A program made the translations under genes and the position numbers. The notes under the pieces are model-generated. The model had not been told where the DNA came from. It did no database searches and saw only the letters and a program-made list of their open reading frames with translations. Positions 45,161 through 56,954 of a DNA stretch of 64,000 nt are shown here, piece after piece. Position 1 is the stretch's first letter. Each line of letters starts with the position of its first letter. Source of the DNA: Fonsecaea monophora (lineage: Eukaryota; Ascomycota; Eurotiomycetes; Chaetothyriales; Herpotrichiellaceae); assembly GCF_001642475.1 (NCBI RefSeq), contig NW_019173989.1, positions 124,001-188,000 on the forward strand, read 5' to 3'.

Positions 45161-45329
45161 CGACTCTCCGTTGACATCGGATCATTAAGCCGTGGAGAGG
45201 TGACACGAAAAGCCCCACGATGCCCAGCTAAATCTTGGACAAGCATGATTCGGTTGTTGACAAGGACAAGGACAAGAGCGGGTATGCCGAGACGGTCGAG
45301 GTTGCGGAGACGAAGGTGGGAAAGAAGTG

Positions 45330-46924
45330 AGAAAGAAAGTCAAAGCTTCACAGATTTGAGCTCCGCGGTCCTTGCCTTGGGAGTCTCTCAGTCTTGATCT
45401 CGGGAGACACGGGAACGGACTCTCAAGGGTGTTTTGTAATCTTGTTTTTCCGTAATCTCTGCTCTTGTATCGACCGACCGCGGCATGGAACAAAATGTAC
45501 GTTTCAGCCCTATTGTTCCAACTCCACCGGCAGATCTGGGTGGAACAAGACGATATATTGTCGACCGTGGCGGCAGGAAAGGGCTCAGTAGCGTTTCTGC
45601 AAGAGAAGCCATGTCAGGAGAATGCGAAATCGGAGGGAGGGTGGAAAGGTAGCGCTTGTTGTGGTGTGGGCATCGAGTTCTCCCGTACCCACTGGTATTC
45701 CATGTGAACCCTTTTGTAGTGTTCTCTTGCTTATTCCGGCCGTTTCTGATTGCGAGGCATATCCGGTAGATACACATTGTGCTGAATCTTGTCTGTCTTC
45801 ATGGAAATGTGTACGTTGTGGTAGGACGCTGCAGAGGCGGAAGGGCAAAGGTGGCGTTTATGCTGTTCTGAGGAGAGGGAGTGCCACGCTGTTCGGGTTG
45901 AGGCTGAGAGTTGTGGAAACTGTCGAAAAGTTGAATGATGTCCGTCGAGGGTGCATGGACGCAAGTTGAAGGATGAGCTTTTGGTCTGTAGAGAATGCAA
46001 GAAGCGATTGGCTGTCCTTTAGTCCCGGGTCTGCCTGAAGTGTTTTTAGACAAGATTTTCATCGACTTTCTGAAGGAGAAGTATAGCTGTTCGGAACCAT
46101 GATACCAATCCAAGTCCCTGGTGCTAGGTAGAAGAAGGATAATGCGCTTCGATCATGATACTAGGCCATTTCATTTTCTGTGAGAAAGGCATTGTTAGAA
46201 AACTGTGAAAGTGAGAGTGGAGCGAGGGAGGAAAGGTAGAGTGTGCAGCGGGAATGGGGAATATTGAAGGTGGAACGTGAATCGGTATACTCACGAACAG
46301 ACTGATGACGTGGGGTGAAGGTCATTGTCAATCACAGTCCTAGCACTGCGGTTTGTTGAGGGCAGAGATCATTCTGAGGCAAAGTTCGCGGGGTGAACTT
46401 GACCGAGATCAAGGTCGCAACGAAGCGTCGATATGGATAAGACGAACACCACGAAGCGACTGTCGCAGCTGCAAGATTTGAGGCGGGTGTGCAAATTCTA
46501 GGCCCCGGGGTAGGGCTCGGGTGGTCTCTGGTAGCATTTTGGGTGGGGGAACCCTTCAGACCATGTTCATGGCGCACGTTCATCGGCGAGAGTGTTTCCA
46601 ATGAATTCGATCCAGATTGCAACCCTTGTTGGCGCACTTCATGACCGAGGCGTCCGGCACTACAAAGGGCCATTCAGAAGTTTTCCCCCAGCGTGCCAAC
46701 CATTTTCATTGCTGTCCCCATTGCTCATTGCTGGTCGACCCCCGGATATGGGCAGATTTTTCAGCATCCAGCTCTCGGTGATGCACACAACACGGTCCGA
46801 CCAGAAGATAGAAGAGTCACCAACGACCCAGCAGTCAATAATGGCGCCCGTGTGATGGGTTGAACCCAGGAGAAGGCTTGGTTCTGGCGAACCAGCGCCA
46901 AGACTAACGCTAGGACTAACGCCA
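45330..46924. other. No recognisable gene
   Basis: Overlapping frames at 45388-46113 and 46332-46855 lack domains. Nothing else noted until the palindrome that follows. Confidence 0.45.
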
Positions 46925-46984
46925 CCTCCTGATTGGCTGAATTTACCTGTACAATGTACAGGTAAAATGCTGCCTCCTGATTGG
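46925..46984. promoter_or_regulatory. 25-bp palindrome flanked by CCTCCTGATTGG repeats
   Basis: TTTACCTGTACA at 46942-46953 is exactly inverted at 46955-46966 around a single A. It is flanked by two identical CCTCCTGATTGG copies (46925-46936 and 46973-46984), each carrying a reversed CCAAT. The symmetric layout suggests a protein-binding site or the regulatory part of a long terminal repeat. The next 400 bp contain short purine-rich runs, GGTTAGCTAGCTAG and no gene; the small gene at 47545 is the nearest downstream gene. Confidence 0.5.
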
Positions 46985-47437
46985 ACGAGACGCGCACGGT
47001 GCAAGGGATACAGGATCCTGACAACTGAGACACCGTACGCAAGGGGAGGTAAGGAAGAGAGACAAAGTGTAAGAGGAATGTAGGGCGCGTACGAAAGAAG
47101 AAGGACGAGGGAGAAAGGGGAAAAATAATGGGTATCCCTTACAGAGAAGCGTACGATATTAGGAGAGAGAGAGGACGCTATTCTTCCTTCTTCTCTCTCC
47201 TTAGATTTATCATCCTTAATACTAGGTTAGCTAGCTAGTTGTAGAACCCTTTCTAAACCCTCACAGCGTCGTGATCTAGGGGAGGGTTACTAGCGCCTTT
47301 TAGAGGCCCTCAGTGAAGGGTCGCTGTAGTAGTAGAGTGACTATCATTACATTACCTTAGCAACCCTGTGAGTTATATACGGGTGGTGATGCGCGAATAA
47401 ATAACTTGCAAGCCCTTGGCGTGAGGTATCGCACTCC

Positions 47438-47520
47438 TATATATTCCTCATCATCTCCTCTTCTTCCTCATCATCTTCTCTCCTTCCTCATCATCCTCTC
47501 TCCTTCTTCATCAGCATTTC
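47438..47520 (+). promoter_or_regulatory. TATA-like box and CT-rich leader of the 47545 gene
   Basis: TATATATT at 47438-47445 is followed by a run of CTTCCTCATCATC-type repeats to 47515, about 100 nt before the ATG. Long pyrimidine tracts between TATA and ATG are common in fungal promoters. The repeated TCCTCATCATC unit might also vary in length between strains. Confidence 0.5.
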
Positions 47521-47544
47521 GCAGTTCTGCCCATATCTTCCACG

Positions 47545-47972
47545 ATGGCTTCGTTTACCGGCTTCGATCTCAACCCTCTACAAGCGCCCGCCTTTGTCGA
47601 GCTGCAAGATGCCTGGAACTTCACGTTGACTACCTTGGCCGAGAATGTACGTTCACTTGACTCCCCTACTTTGTGATCACCGCTGACAACGTGTTTTAGA
47701 AGCCCATCGTCGTCGCAACCAATTTTTTCGAAGACAATGACCTCATGTCCCTCGTTGTGAAACTACGCGACCTCCATGGCATGAAGATCAATGTCTGCCC
47801 CTTTCCACATCAGCCAGGGAATGCCAATTTTAGACGGGCCGACTCGACTTCTGCCGTGGCTGATCCTATGTACGGGTGCACCATTATCTACTGCACTAAG
47901 GAGACCATGATGAACGTTTTACGGATAATCAAAGACAACGCCCGCACGATCAAGAAAGAGAACAATGACTAG
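47545..47972 (+). CDS. Small two-exon gene, unknown function
   Basis: The start is ATG 47545 (cacgATGG). A phase-0 intron of 53 nt at 47647-47699 (GTACGT...CTGAC...TTTTAG) joins TLTTLAEN to KPIVVATNFF. The product has 124 residues. The second exon shows alternating hydrophobic strands and helices (KPIVVATNFFEDNDLMSLVV, GCTIIYCTKETMMNVLRII) like a small alpha/beta protein, and a basic tail (KKEN). No domain recognised. R2 copy 4 begins about 260 bp after the stop. Confidence 0.7.
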
Positions 47973-48236
47973 GTCCATAAAGGCGTCGTGAGGAACTGGG
48001 ATGACAAAGAGGTGCACCGTTCCAGCAACGATGGTCATTACAAGCGGTCGTGTCATGTCAAGGTTGATGTCATAGCCTGAGGTGCAGCCCAGGATGCGCG
48101 TGAGTTGTTACCCTAACCCTATTGGGAAGGTTGGCCGAATAATTTCCACCACGGCACAAACAACAAAATCCGCAGTCCCGCTAGATAGATTTCCTTACCT
48201 AATCAATCAATCAATCATTCATTCCACTTCCATGGG

Positions 48237-48380
48237 TTACCCCGCACGGGGCTGAGCGCAGAACTTATCAATCACGCTATCGCCGTCACCACCACTAGTT
48301 AGACTCCTTCGTCTTAGAATTCATATCATAATTGTCCCCTTCACAGCGATCTCTTCCGTTCAAGGCTGCGCCGTGATATC
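48237..48380 (+). repeat. Interspersed repeat R2, copy 4
   Basis: Contains ACCCCGCACGGGGCTGA, CTAGTTAGACTCCTTCGTC, GAATTCATATCATAATTG, ACAGCGATCTCTTCC and CTGCGCCGTGATAT, close to copy 1 across its length. Confidence 0.85.
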
Positions 48381-49201
48381 TATAGTTACTTAACTACTTA
48401 TACCCTACGTACTCTTAGCCTAGCTTATACAATACAGGTTCTGTAACTGAGGAAGCTCGACCCCGTCGAGCCATACAGGAAGTAGCGCTGACATTTTGTT
48501 AGTGATGATACGCCTTAATTGTTTCGATCCTACGCTCTTCACCGTACCCATCTGTAGCACCATTTCATCAAAATTGAAAACTCGGATCCTATCAGAATTT
48601 TTGTGGCGGCATGGCGGAGACTTCATGTTTGTCAGAGTTGGGTTCAGTTGCCACATCTGGGTGCGACCCAACAAGGCAACGAATGGACGTGACTTTCGAC
48701 GCGTTGAACAAAGCCTTTGGGGTCCGGAGGCTGTTGTGCGGCGGTGAGCGAGCTGCAGTGCTGTTGTGCGACCATGGGTGAACTGCCTAGGCGGTGAGCA
48801 AGCCACCGAGTGACCTAAACAACAAGTAACCAAGGCCAAGCAGAGCCTCCGTGGCCCCACACCAGTGTCTAAAGACAGGCAACAACGCCCTCAATTTTCC
48901 CATTTCGCCACGGGGGATGCCACCCGGAAGGATCACTTTTAGGCAACCCCCTAAGGAGCACCCGGTGTTGTTTGCCTGTTTCGCTGTTTGGGGCGCACAA
49001 TTCTTGTGCAACTCCAGGCCGACTGCGTTGTCTGATGCGTCCCCCTCAGCCCCATCGGTCGAGTCTTTTGGCGGTGACCATTTATGTTATTAGGTGCACC
49101 CCGCCCCCTATCTTCAATGTCGACATTCAGACAGAGCTTTTCCGTGTGCCATTGTGCTCTTTTCTTCTTTTAGAAACAGAAAACAGGTCCGACCCAAAGC
49201 C
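48381..49201. other. Upstream flank of the ABC transporter gene
   Basis: No gene seen. Competing frames at 48420-48860 and 48787-49093 have no domain. A GCGGTGAGCGAGCTGC / GCGGTGAGCAAGCCAC near-repeat lies at 48739-48805. The open frame of the transporter extends upstream of its ATG to 49094 without a further ATG. Confidence 0.5.
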
Positions 49202-51917
49202 ATGGCGGTCCTGTCGCAGTCGTGGGTGTACATCCCTCGGTTAGTGTGCGCCATTACGGTTTACCTCCTCACTTTTGGGGGCCCCTCCTTTTACCGACGT
49301 TTCCTCCCGTCGGGGCCCAAACTCGCACCCGCCCGCCGCCTTTTCTTTCTCGTTGCGCTCGCCTGCCAGGTACTGCTGTACACAGTGGATGCTGTGGCAC
49401 TAGTAGCTCTCTCTATGAGCAATGAAGAGCTCCCGGGCACCCTTCCTGCCTTCTCCGAGGCGTTTCTCCTTCTCGCCACGGTCGCACAGCTTGCTCAGTT
49501 TTTCGATGCCGCAGAGAGTCCTCCTTGGTTGCTCCACGTCGGGAACTGGGTCTTGCTGTGCGCTGCCGAGGTGCTCGCATTTATCGTCCTCGAAGTCGAC
49601 TCCGGGGGTCGTTGTGCCATTCGATTCCCATGCGGACTGGGTCTACTCCTCGTCGCAGCAAAGACCTTCGTGTGGCTGGCTGCTGGTGCCGTCTTCCTTC
49701 TCCAGTGGCTCCGGGACGGCTACGAGAAGTTGCCCACCGTCGAAGTAGCCACCGAGCACCCTACCGATCCGTCCGACGAAACCAACGATGAGGAAAAGGA
49801 CCCCAAAGATGTATTGGGTATTCGTCGACCGGCGACAGAAGAGATTGAGGAAATTGGATGGATTGCGTTTGTGAAGAGGCACCACATATTCCTACCCTTC
49901 GTCTGGCCCAGCGACCAGCCCTGGATGATATTCCGTTTCGTCGCCTGCTTTGTGATTGTCGTCGGCGAAAGCATCATGAAGTACTATGTGCCGGTTCTGT
50001 TTTCCAACTTCATGGACAGCCTGGATAGCGGCTCTAGTGTCTGGACCAAATTCTGGCTGCTGCGTCTGCTGTCCTGGCTCGTCTCGACCGCTGGCCTGGC
50101 CCTTCCGCGCGAGATCATGAGTATAGATGTCCGCCAGTATCGCTTCCTGAAGCTCAGCAACAAGGCCCATGAGAAAATCATGAATCTCGACTCCTTCTTT
50201 CACTCGGTCGTCTCGTCGGGCGACAAGATCCAGGCCGTCGACTCCTCTCGGCCCATGACCCTCATCATCGACGCCCTCTGTTTCGAAATGCTCCCGCTGA
50301 CCGTCAAGTTCTGCTTCGCCAGCATCACCTTGCACCTTGATTATGGACCGCGGATGACGCTCATCATAGTGTGCATGACAATAGTCCTAGCCCTGATGGA
50401 AATCAAGTGTTTCCCGCGCCTCACAAAGAAATTCGACGAAAGTCACGTCACATCCTTCAAGGCGAACCAGCGGCGCCACGACGATATTAAAGGACATAGC
50501 ACGGTGGCAAACCATAATCAAATCGAACCGGAGACCACAGCGTTTGGGATGGAGCAAGAAGAATATGTCGACCAGTACAACGGGTATGCGAGATCGTTCT
50601 ACTACCTCCAGGGCGCCAATGGCCTGGTAATCGAGGTCTTCGAGGTCATCGCCCAAGGGCTGGTCACGCACCAAATCAGGCAGGGACGAGCCAAGGTGGC
50701 CAGCATGAATGCCTTTGTCGGCTTGTGGCCCTTTGTCTACGAGCCCTCCCTGTTCTTCGCCCGGGAGATTGAGTCAAAGATGGAGGCACTTATCAACACC
50801 ACCCGCCTGCGAAGAATGTGGGAGATATCGCCGACTGTCGAAGGAGGAACCGAGGAGCTGAAATGCCCCGATGGCGAGGTGGAGTTCAAGGACTTGGGGT
50901 TCTCCTACCCAGGGTCCGATCTCAAGGTTTTTGACGGACTCAATCTCAAAATTCCCGCTGGCAAAAGAGTAGGCATTGTTGGTGAAAGCGGCAGCGGAAA
51001 GACCAGTCTCGTAAGACTGCTCATGCGCAAGTACAGGCCCGAATTGGGGTCCGTTCTCATCGACGGCCAGAACATCAACGACGTGACTCGTGATTCGTAC
51101 GTCCTCGCACTGCGGGGCCCCCCACTCGCAAACACGAACCCTTGAGCTAACTGGACACATAGTATCCACAGGAAGGTGGCGGTAATGGACCAGAGCCCGT
51201 TCTTGTTCAACCGTACTATCAAGGAGAACGTCAAGTTCGCCCGACCAGACGCCACCGACGAAGAGGTGATAGAAGCCTGCAAGCGAGCCAGGATCCACGA
51301 AGTCATCATGAAGCGCAAGGACGGATACGACACCTTAATGGGAGAAGAAGGATCGTAGGTACCCCCGTGCTATTCTACTGCGTGCAACGAGTGGGATCTC
51401 CCGGTAGTGCTTCGTGTCGACGGCTTATCTCTGACCCGTTCTCAGGCACTTTTCTGGAGGCCAAGGCCAGCGCGTCTGCATGGCTCGCATTTTTCTCGCA
51501 GATCCTAGTATTGTGCTCGTCGACGAGGCCACCAGTGCCCTCGATCTGCACATTGAGGCTGAAATCCAGGCAAACTTCAAGGAGAACTTTCCGAGGCAAA
51601 CAATGGTCTTCATAACGTTCGTTGTTTTGCCCCTTTTTCCCCCCTTTTGTTTCAGCGGGCACTAAGCTAAGCGAACCAGTCATCGAGTCGCAACTGTACG
51701 ATTTCTTGATCTCATCATTGTTCTCGGCCCGGGCGGCGTCAAAGTCGAGCAGGGAACCCATGATGAGCTTCTGGAGAGAAAGGGCAGGTACTGGGAATTG
51801 TGCAACCTGAATATGGGCTTGCCAGCCAGACACGACGACCCCGATTCTGGGGAAGGCTCAGCGGGCACAGAATCACCCGTACTGATGGAGCCCCCAGAGA
51901 CGGAAACGACGATGTAA
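49202..51917 (+). CDS. Hmt1-type half ABC transporter
   Basis: Four exons: 49202-51096, 51163-51354, 51446-51616 and 51680-51917, giving 831 aa, almost the 830 aa I recall for Schizosaccharomyces pombe Hmt1. Introns are 66, 91 and 63 nt; the third has an unusual GTTCGT donor but a good CACTAAGCTAA branch region. The N-terminus has several hydrophobic segments before the transporter core, as in the heavy-metal-tolerance class. The nucleotide-binding domain is complete: Walker A GESGSGKTS (about 594), Q-loop VMDQSPF, signature HFSGGQGQR (about 699), Walker B IVLVDEATSALD (about 720) and H-loop THRVAT (about 753). Relatives move metal-chelating thiol peptides or other conjugates into the vacuole; substrate here is inferred only. 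A decayed DNA copy lies at 21340-21795. Confidence 0.9.
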
Positions 51918-52750
51918 GAGTCGGCTGGGGCCGCGGGGGAAGGGGCTGCTAGAGACGGTAGTGGAGGAGTTCGTGAGGAAGGAGGGTAATATCAGAGCCC
52001 CTAATTAGCCCCTAAGTTCCTACTTTAGCGTGTTTCACCTTTTGCAACACTCACCACTCTTGGTACTAGTTGCCAGTGTTCTTTGGTCGCTGTTGTAACG
52101 AAAAGCCGTTCAACATCCAGCATCACATAGATGGGTTTCCATCAAGCGTACCGCGGAGGTCAGTTATACCGGGCGAACCAGGGCGAACCAGTCAAACGAG
52201 AGACTACACGGTCAACGGGGGATCGGTGACCCAAAATTTCCGCCTGACGGGACTAAGCGCCCGACAAAGGCCCAATGCCCCCCAGCACCCTTATCCTTCC
52301 GTGCGGGGAAAATGGGGCCTGCGAGCCCAACCGTGTGCGGCAAACTATAAAGAAGGCCGCAAACCCTCGCTCTGGGCACACTTCCCCAATTTCCTGCTCG
52401 TCCTCGAGTTACACTTTTCGTCGCCCTCCACCCCAGAACCCGATCAATCCCAGCACTGTCCTCGGAACCTCTGAAAACCTGCGACCGATATCAGCCTGCC
52501 TGTACCGTCCTGCGCCAATGTCTCCGGGCATGTTCTGAGGCCCAACTTGGAATTCCATTCTCTTGAAAAAGACTGCTTCACACCATCACAGAGAGCTGAG
52601 CGGTCTGCCAGATCAGCCACATTCCTGCGTTTAGGGCGAAAGAGAGGTACCGAGTACACCCAGCTTCGAGAACAGAAATTTTACAGCCAACAGAGTTCAG
52701 CGCCATCCTCCGGGCTGGCGCAGAAGCCCTGGACTAACGTGTCCCCATCA
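51918..52750. other. Intergenic; upstream flank of the RING gene
   Basis: No separate gene called. The reading frame of the next gene is open upstream of its first ATG to about 52530, so an upstream exon is possible but no splice-supported ATG was found. GGGCGAACCAGGGCGAACCAG at 52169-52189 is a tandem duplication of 10 bp. Confidence 0.45.
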
Positions 52751-53594
52751 ATGGCAGAAGCTTTGGGGCGACCACCTAGTCGAGAACTTAACAACCAGGA
52801 ACCGCAGGAATCCTCACCCATTTTACGCCCGTGGAAGCGGAAACGCCCCTCGAGCCCGGAGTGTCCAGGCGTCGAGCGGGATCGGAAGAGGGCCAAACCC
52901 AGCGCAAAGTCCGCGGCATCTCAGCATTCCTCATTTCCCTGCCGTCGGGATAGATTCTCTTTCCCTGAACCCGAGTTGATCAGGCCTGAGCCTGAGCTAC
53001 CACAGCGGCTAGTTTACGATCTGACCAAGGACAAAGAGTATTGCTCCCTCTGTTCGAATGTCCTTGGCCAAGGCGATCGCTACGTCTCGCGGATTTTCGT
53101 TCTCCAAAGATGTGCATGTGTACGTTGCTCACCGTGGCCCTTCGAACCATTGCTCACGATGATCAGGTCCTGTGCGGTGAATGCGCTCTCAACGAACTTC
53201 CCGAATCGGAACGCGCCCGTCGTGACATCGCTCCCCGGCTTTGTTGTCCTAAATCAGACCATTTCACAAAGAAACAGAGGGCATTGGAGCTATATGGCTT
53301 GAACTGTACGATCTGTCGAGAATCGATTTCATACGATGACCCAGCCGTCGACACACACGCACGACTCGACCGGGTTCGGACACCATGTGGTATGTCTTTC
53401 ACGACGCATGAGCAGGGGGCGGTTTTTTAACACTACCAGGCCATTCCTTTTGTCGACAATGCCTCGAAGAGTACATGCGGCAGGATGGGTCGGACTTCTG
53501 TAAATGTCCGAATTGCAGGAAACTGTGGTTGAAGGGCACGATGACTCTCCAGAGCTTCAGGCCCGCCACCTGCGCGGGGGCCGAAGAATATTGA
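52751..53594 (+). CDS. RING-finger protein, probable E3 ubiquitin ligase
   Basis: Three exons: 52751-53119, 53167-53389 and 53440-53594, with introns of 47 and 50 nt (GTACGT...GATCAG; GTATGT...ACCAG). Splicing yields 248 aa. The first 95 residues are Ser/Arg/Lys/Pro-rich (RKRAKPSAKSAAS). Then comes YCSLCSNVL with C98 and C101, and CACVLCGEC across the first junction, possibly an additional zinc cluster. A RING-HC finger begins with CTIC at about 170-173, continues TPCGHSFCRQCLEEY across the second junction and ends CKCPNCRK. The C-x-H-x2-C-x2-C core is complete. RING-HC proteins usually recruit an E2 enzyme to transfer ubiquitin. The start is uncertain, and the 5-prime end could be longer. 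Confidence 0.85.
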
Positions 53595-53874
53595 TTTGGG
53601 AGTCAGAGGGCCGGCGGCACACAATCTAGCTAGGAATATGTGATCATTCTCGACAATTAGCCTGTAGTGCAGAGCCATGCTTCCTCCTTGACGGGTGCAC
53701 TTTGGGGCAGGAATTCGAAAGAGCTGTGACGCCCACCCATGAAAGGGAAATTGGCTGACGGCAAGGGCTAGAGATGCCCACCAACCAACCGGGGCGTCTC
53801 CTGACGGGAGGGGGCGCAAAGAGCGGTGTGTAAGAATGGATGAAGGCACAACCGGGAAAAGGGGTTTTTCGGCC

Positions 53875-54165
53875 TTTTGGGTGACGTCAGGGAGTTGCAT
53901 CTGATTAGTTGATAATTTTAAAGAGTGCGTTTCCAAGCGCCGCCAAGGAAACTCTGAGGGTGAGTCAGCACCAGTCAGCGTGAACTCTCACACACGCAGA
54001 GAGTGAGTGCACCCCTGAAACCCTTCCAGGCAGTGCACCCTCACAACCTCACTCAGTGTGTCCCCTGGGGACCCTCCACAAAAATAAGGTTTGTACACCT
54101 CATGTCACCACCACCACCACCACCACCACCCACACACCACCAGGGGGTGTCAGAATGAACTCCAC
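53875..54165 (+). repeat. Repeat R3, copy e, with (CAC)n
   Basis: Modules are GTGACGTCAGGG, TGATTAGTTGATAATTTTAA, GCCGCCAAGG, CTCACACACGCAGAGAGTGA, GTGCACCCC, AAAATAAGGTTTGTACAC and TCATGTCACCAC, then a (CAC)n run at 54103-54130. The order equals that of copy b, where the run is replaced by the hairpin at 13268. Confidence 0.65.
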
Positions 54166-55098
54166 TTTGTTAGGAAAACTTGGTCGTTGCACTACACACA
54201 CACCCACATGCACCCAGTGGAGGGGGTGTGTCCCCCTTGGCCACCTTGGCCTCCTTGGCCTCCTTTACATTTGGGCGAAGCCAGAGGAGTTCCCGTAGTG
54301 TCCTTTGTAGCAGTCACAGATCTACTTCCAATTACACGACTTCACAGGAGAATTCAAGTAGTGGCACTTGTTCGGTTCTGGCCCGGGCCGATACTTGACC
54401 TCCGATCGCGGCCGATGCAGCTCCATCAACGCGTGAGTTGCCAGGCTTACCCCGTACTGCACCGGCGAAGTTGTTCGAACGGCCTCGGCGTACTTGTGTC
54501 GCGGTTGAAGCTCCAAATACGTGGGTGTACCGCAGAGGGTATCTGGATGACCGCTCCGTTAGCCTGTAGTTTGGGCCAAAATCGACTTGTCAGACAAATG
54601 GGCGGTGGAAAACCGTTGTTCGCCGAGTGGTAGAACCTGCGAATTCTGTCAGCAAATGGAGCGAAGAAAGTGTGAGTTCTGACGAAATGACGCCCCGAGA
54701 AATACGGCATTGCCTTTTTCGGCTTTCCTGGTGCGGCTACGGTTGTTGGGCACCTTCTGTCTCCTGTTGCAGCACCGAGAGGCCGATGCGATGGGGCCGG
54801 ACAAACCCAGGCTAGTACCTCTCCAAGAAAAGGGCAACCTTGTATTCATAGCCAATATATTTTCCATCAATCCTTATCGAAATGTAGTCTTTCAGCAGTT
54901 CCCCGCAGCTCCAAGTCCAAATCAGTAATGAAGCACTGGCCGTAAATCCAACAAGAACCCCACGCACATCCTCATGACCAAAGTCTAATCCCGAGTGGGA
55001 TTCTCAATTGCGCAACTTGACAAACTTACCCAGAGCCTCTAGCCTCGAACGGTGTTGAGATGTCATGCTACCACCAGGGTTTGACATAGCCCACCTCT
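54166..55098. other. No recognisable gene
   Basis: CACA/CCAC-rich sequence and a CCTTGGCCACCTTGGCCTCC repeat at 54236-54262. Short competing frames at 54322-54930 have no domain. It forms the 3-prime flank of the minus-strand gene at 55099. Confidence 0.5.
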
Positions 55099-55788
55099 CT
55101 ATTCAGGCGCTGACAGAAGTCGTATGCCGTTCGTCTGACAATACACGTGCAGTTTCAACATCAGATCCCTGAACAGAGGATTGTCCACATCGTCCACAAG
55201 GTCGTCCTTGTCAATCAGAATCTCCATCGCCGTGCGCAATGTTTCGGCTTCCAGTGTTGTCTCATCGCACATTTCAGCTCCGTCCGCTGACAGCTCCTCC
55301 ATGAGATCCCGGACCATTATTGTGCACAGCTCTCCTTGCATGTCCAACGGTTGGGAATTGAGATAACTGCGGATAATCCTCATGGCCATTGCCCCCACCA
55401 GAGGGTCAAGCAGATCAGCCAACGGGGCAAAAGTTTCGTCGGCACCAACTCTATCCTTCAGAGATGCCTCACTGCTTAGCTTGGGCCCGTTACTCGGCCC
55501 CACCAGGTATACGTCTTTCAGTACGCCGTTGGAGGGTGGCGCAAGGGGGGCTGATGATTCGGCCAAATCTGGCGTTGATCCGCGGGGAATGGGTCGGGCC
55601 GCGTGCTTGATTCGGGTCTCGATCAGCCGCTGAAATTGGTCACTGGTCATCCGTTTCGTGCTCGATTCGGGAGTCTCTTTGATTTCAAGCCACGCCGACG
55701 CCGGAGGCACGTCTTGAGGATCGATAGAAGGTGATAATGGGGGTCCGGCGAAGGGGCCATCGGTGTAAGGTTGCCCCGTGGCTGACAT
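55099..55788 (-). CDS. Unknown protein, 229 aa
   Basis: The start is ATG 55788 in a good context (caccATGTC). The single-exon product has a Pro/Ser-rich N-terminal third (for example FAGPPLSPSIDPQDVPPASA), then a helical, mostly acidic region (DLLDPLVGAMAMRIIRSYLN, TMVRDLMEELSADGAEM-like) to the end. No signal peptide or known motif is seen. The uninterrupted frame and good codon texture support a real gene, and the last 90 residues look like a compact helical domain. The promoter would lie within 55789-55860, near the start of an unassigned stretch. Confidence 0.65.
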   Translation of the reverse strand: MSATGQPYTDGPFAGPPLSPSIDPQDVPPASAWLEIKETPESSTKRMTSDQFQRLIETRIKHAARPIPRGSTPDLAESSAPLAPPSNGVLKDVYLVGPSNGPKLSSEASLKDRVGADETFAPLADLLDPLVGAMAMRIIRSYLNSQPLDMQGELCTIMVRDLMEELSADGAEMCDETTLEAETLRTAMEILIDKDDLVDDVDNPLFRDLMLKLHVYCQTNGIRLLSAPE

Positions 55789-56267
55789 GGTGACGCCTGT
55801 TATTAGAGAGTCAGAGCGCTGTAAGGGATTTTAAGAGGTCGAGAGTGTAGCGCATTTGAAACATCTGGCCAGAGTGAGGAAAGGCAGAACCTCTTCCCAT
55901 TGCCGCCTAATCCTCGGGTGACCTACCAAAGCTGTGACTACCCCGTGTTTTCCCGACCACGCAAAGCTGCGGGATTTCCGCAACACACTGGCCCAAGCCA
56001 CACTGCCGTCAGTGGAGCTCTGTAGAGAATTGCGAGCTTTAACGCTATCTACAATAAGCGACGTGGAGGTAGGTAAGCCACAGCAAGTTTCCCCTCTTTG
56101 GGTCCCTAGCCGGATTGTCAAAGGGCGCACCTTCCAGGCTAATCTGAACCCCAACCCGCCTGGAAATTGGGCTGTTGGCAAAAGATCTAGACCCATCTCA
56201 CCAGGAGAGAACCTTCGAGTCGAATGTGCTGTACTCTTGTGCTACTTCGCAGCAAACTTGGTGAATC
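55789..56267. other. Possible divergent promoter region
   Basis: Frames on both strands (55831-56196 minus, 55934-56401 plus) overlap and lack domains. The region lies between a minus-strand gene and a possible plus-strand ORF and may hold promoters for both. Confidence 0.35.
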
Positions 56268-56621
56268 ATGTCCTTTGTCAGAACGGCTCTTTCCAATTCA
56301 TCGTGTGCGTTTTCGGTCCTTTTACGGCTTGCCTGGCTTCGCTACTTCTATCAATCCATTCGGTTCGTTTTGTGGTCGTTCAAGCATTTCGAATATTTTA
56401 GGCGAGACAACGACCAGCATTCGATAGACCTCGAGGAACAACCCTTGATGGATGATGACTGGAACACCTCTTCTTCTAGAGTCCAGACCGGTGGCACGAC
56501 AATCCATGCACGACTCCGGAAGAGTGTCCCACTCCAGGCCCATGTTCACAATCTCGTCGGTGAGATGTCGATTAGCACCATGTCAGCGAGGACGGAGCTG
56601 TGGGCCTCGATTTGGATGTAG
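56268..56621 (+). CDS. Small ORF, 117 aa, doubtful
   Basis: The frame from ATG 56268 to TAG 56619 has natural composition. An aromatic, basic amphipathic segment (LLRLAWLRYFYQSIRFVLWS) is followed by an acidic linker (SIDLEEQPLMDDDWNTSSS) and a charged tail. The first part could be a membrane-associated helix. No homology is recognised and no intron is evident. The opposite frame is also open for 75 codons, so this remains a candidate only. Confidence 0.35.
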   Translation: MSFVRTALSNSSCAFSVLLRLAWLRYFYQSIRFVLWSFKHFEYFRRDNDQHSIDLEEQPLMDDDWNTSSSRVQTGGTTIHARLRKSVPLQAHVHNLVGEMSISTMSARTELWASIWM

Positions 56622-56954
56622 TTTTCTGTCTCGAGCCTCTTGTCCCGGAGACACTCTCAGAGTGGGCAGCTGCTCCACTCGCTCACGAATTTCTTCTGGC
56701 TAGTCGCGTCAGACGAAGCAATATCTGTGTGGGATATCACGACAGGTAGTACTGCTACCAAGGCCCAACAATAAAGCTCGGCGGAGAATGATAGCCAATC
56801 AAAAGTCCTCGACAAACTTTTGTTGGGAACCTCTAATTGGCTATTTTGAGATTACCTTCGCTGCCTGCCCAATACAAGTCTCTCAGACAACCCAATATCG
56901 CGCGAGCAAATTCATATTCATCTCACACTGCATCTACAAGTCATTTTGAGCAAA

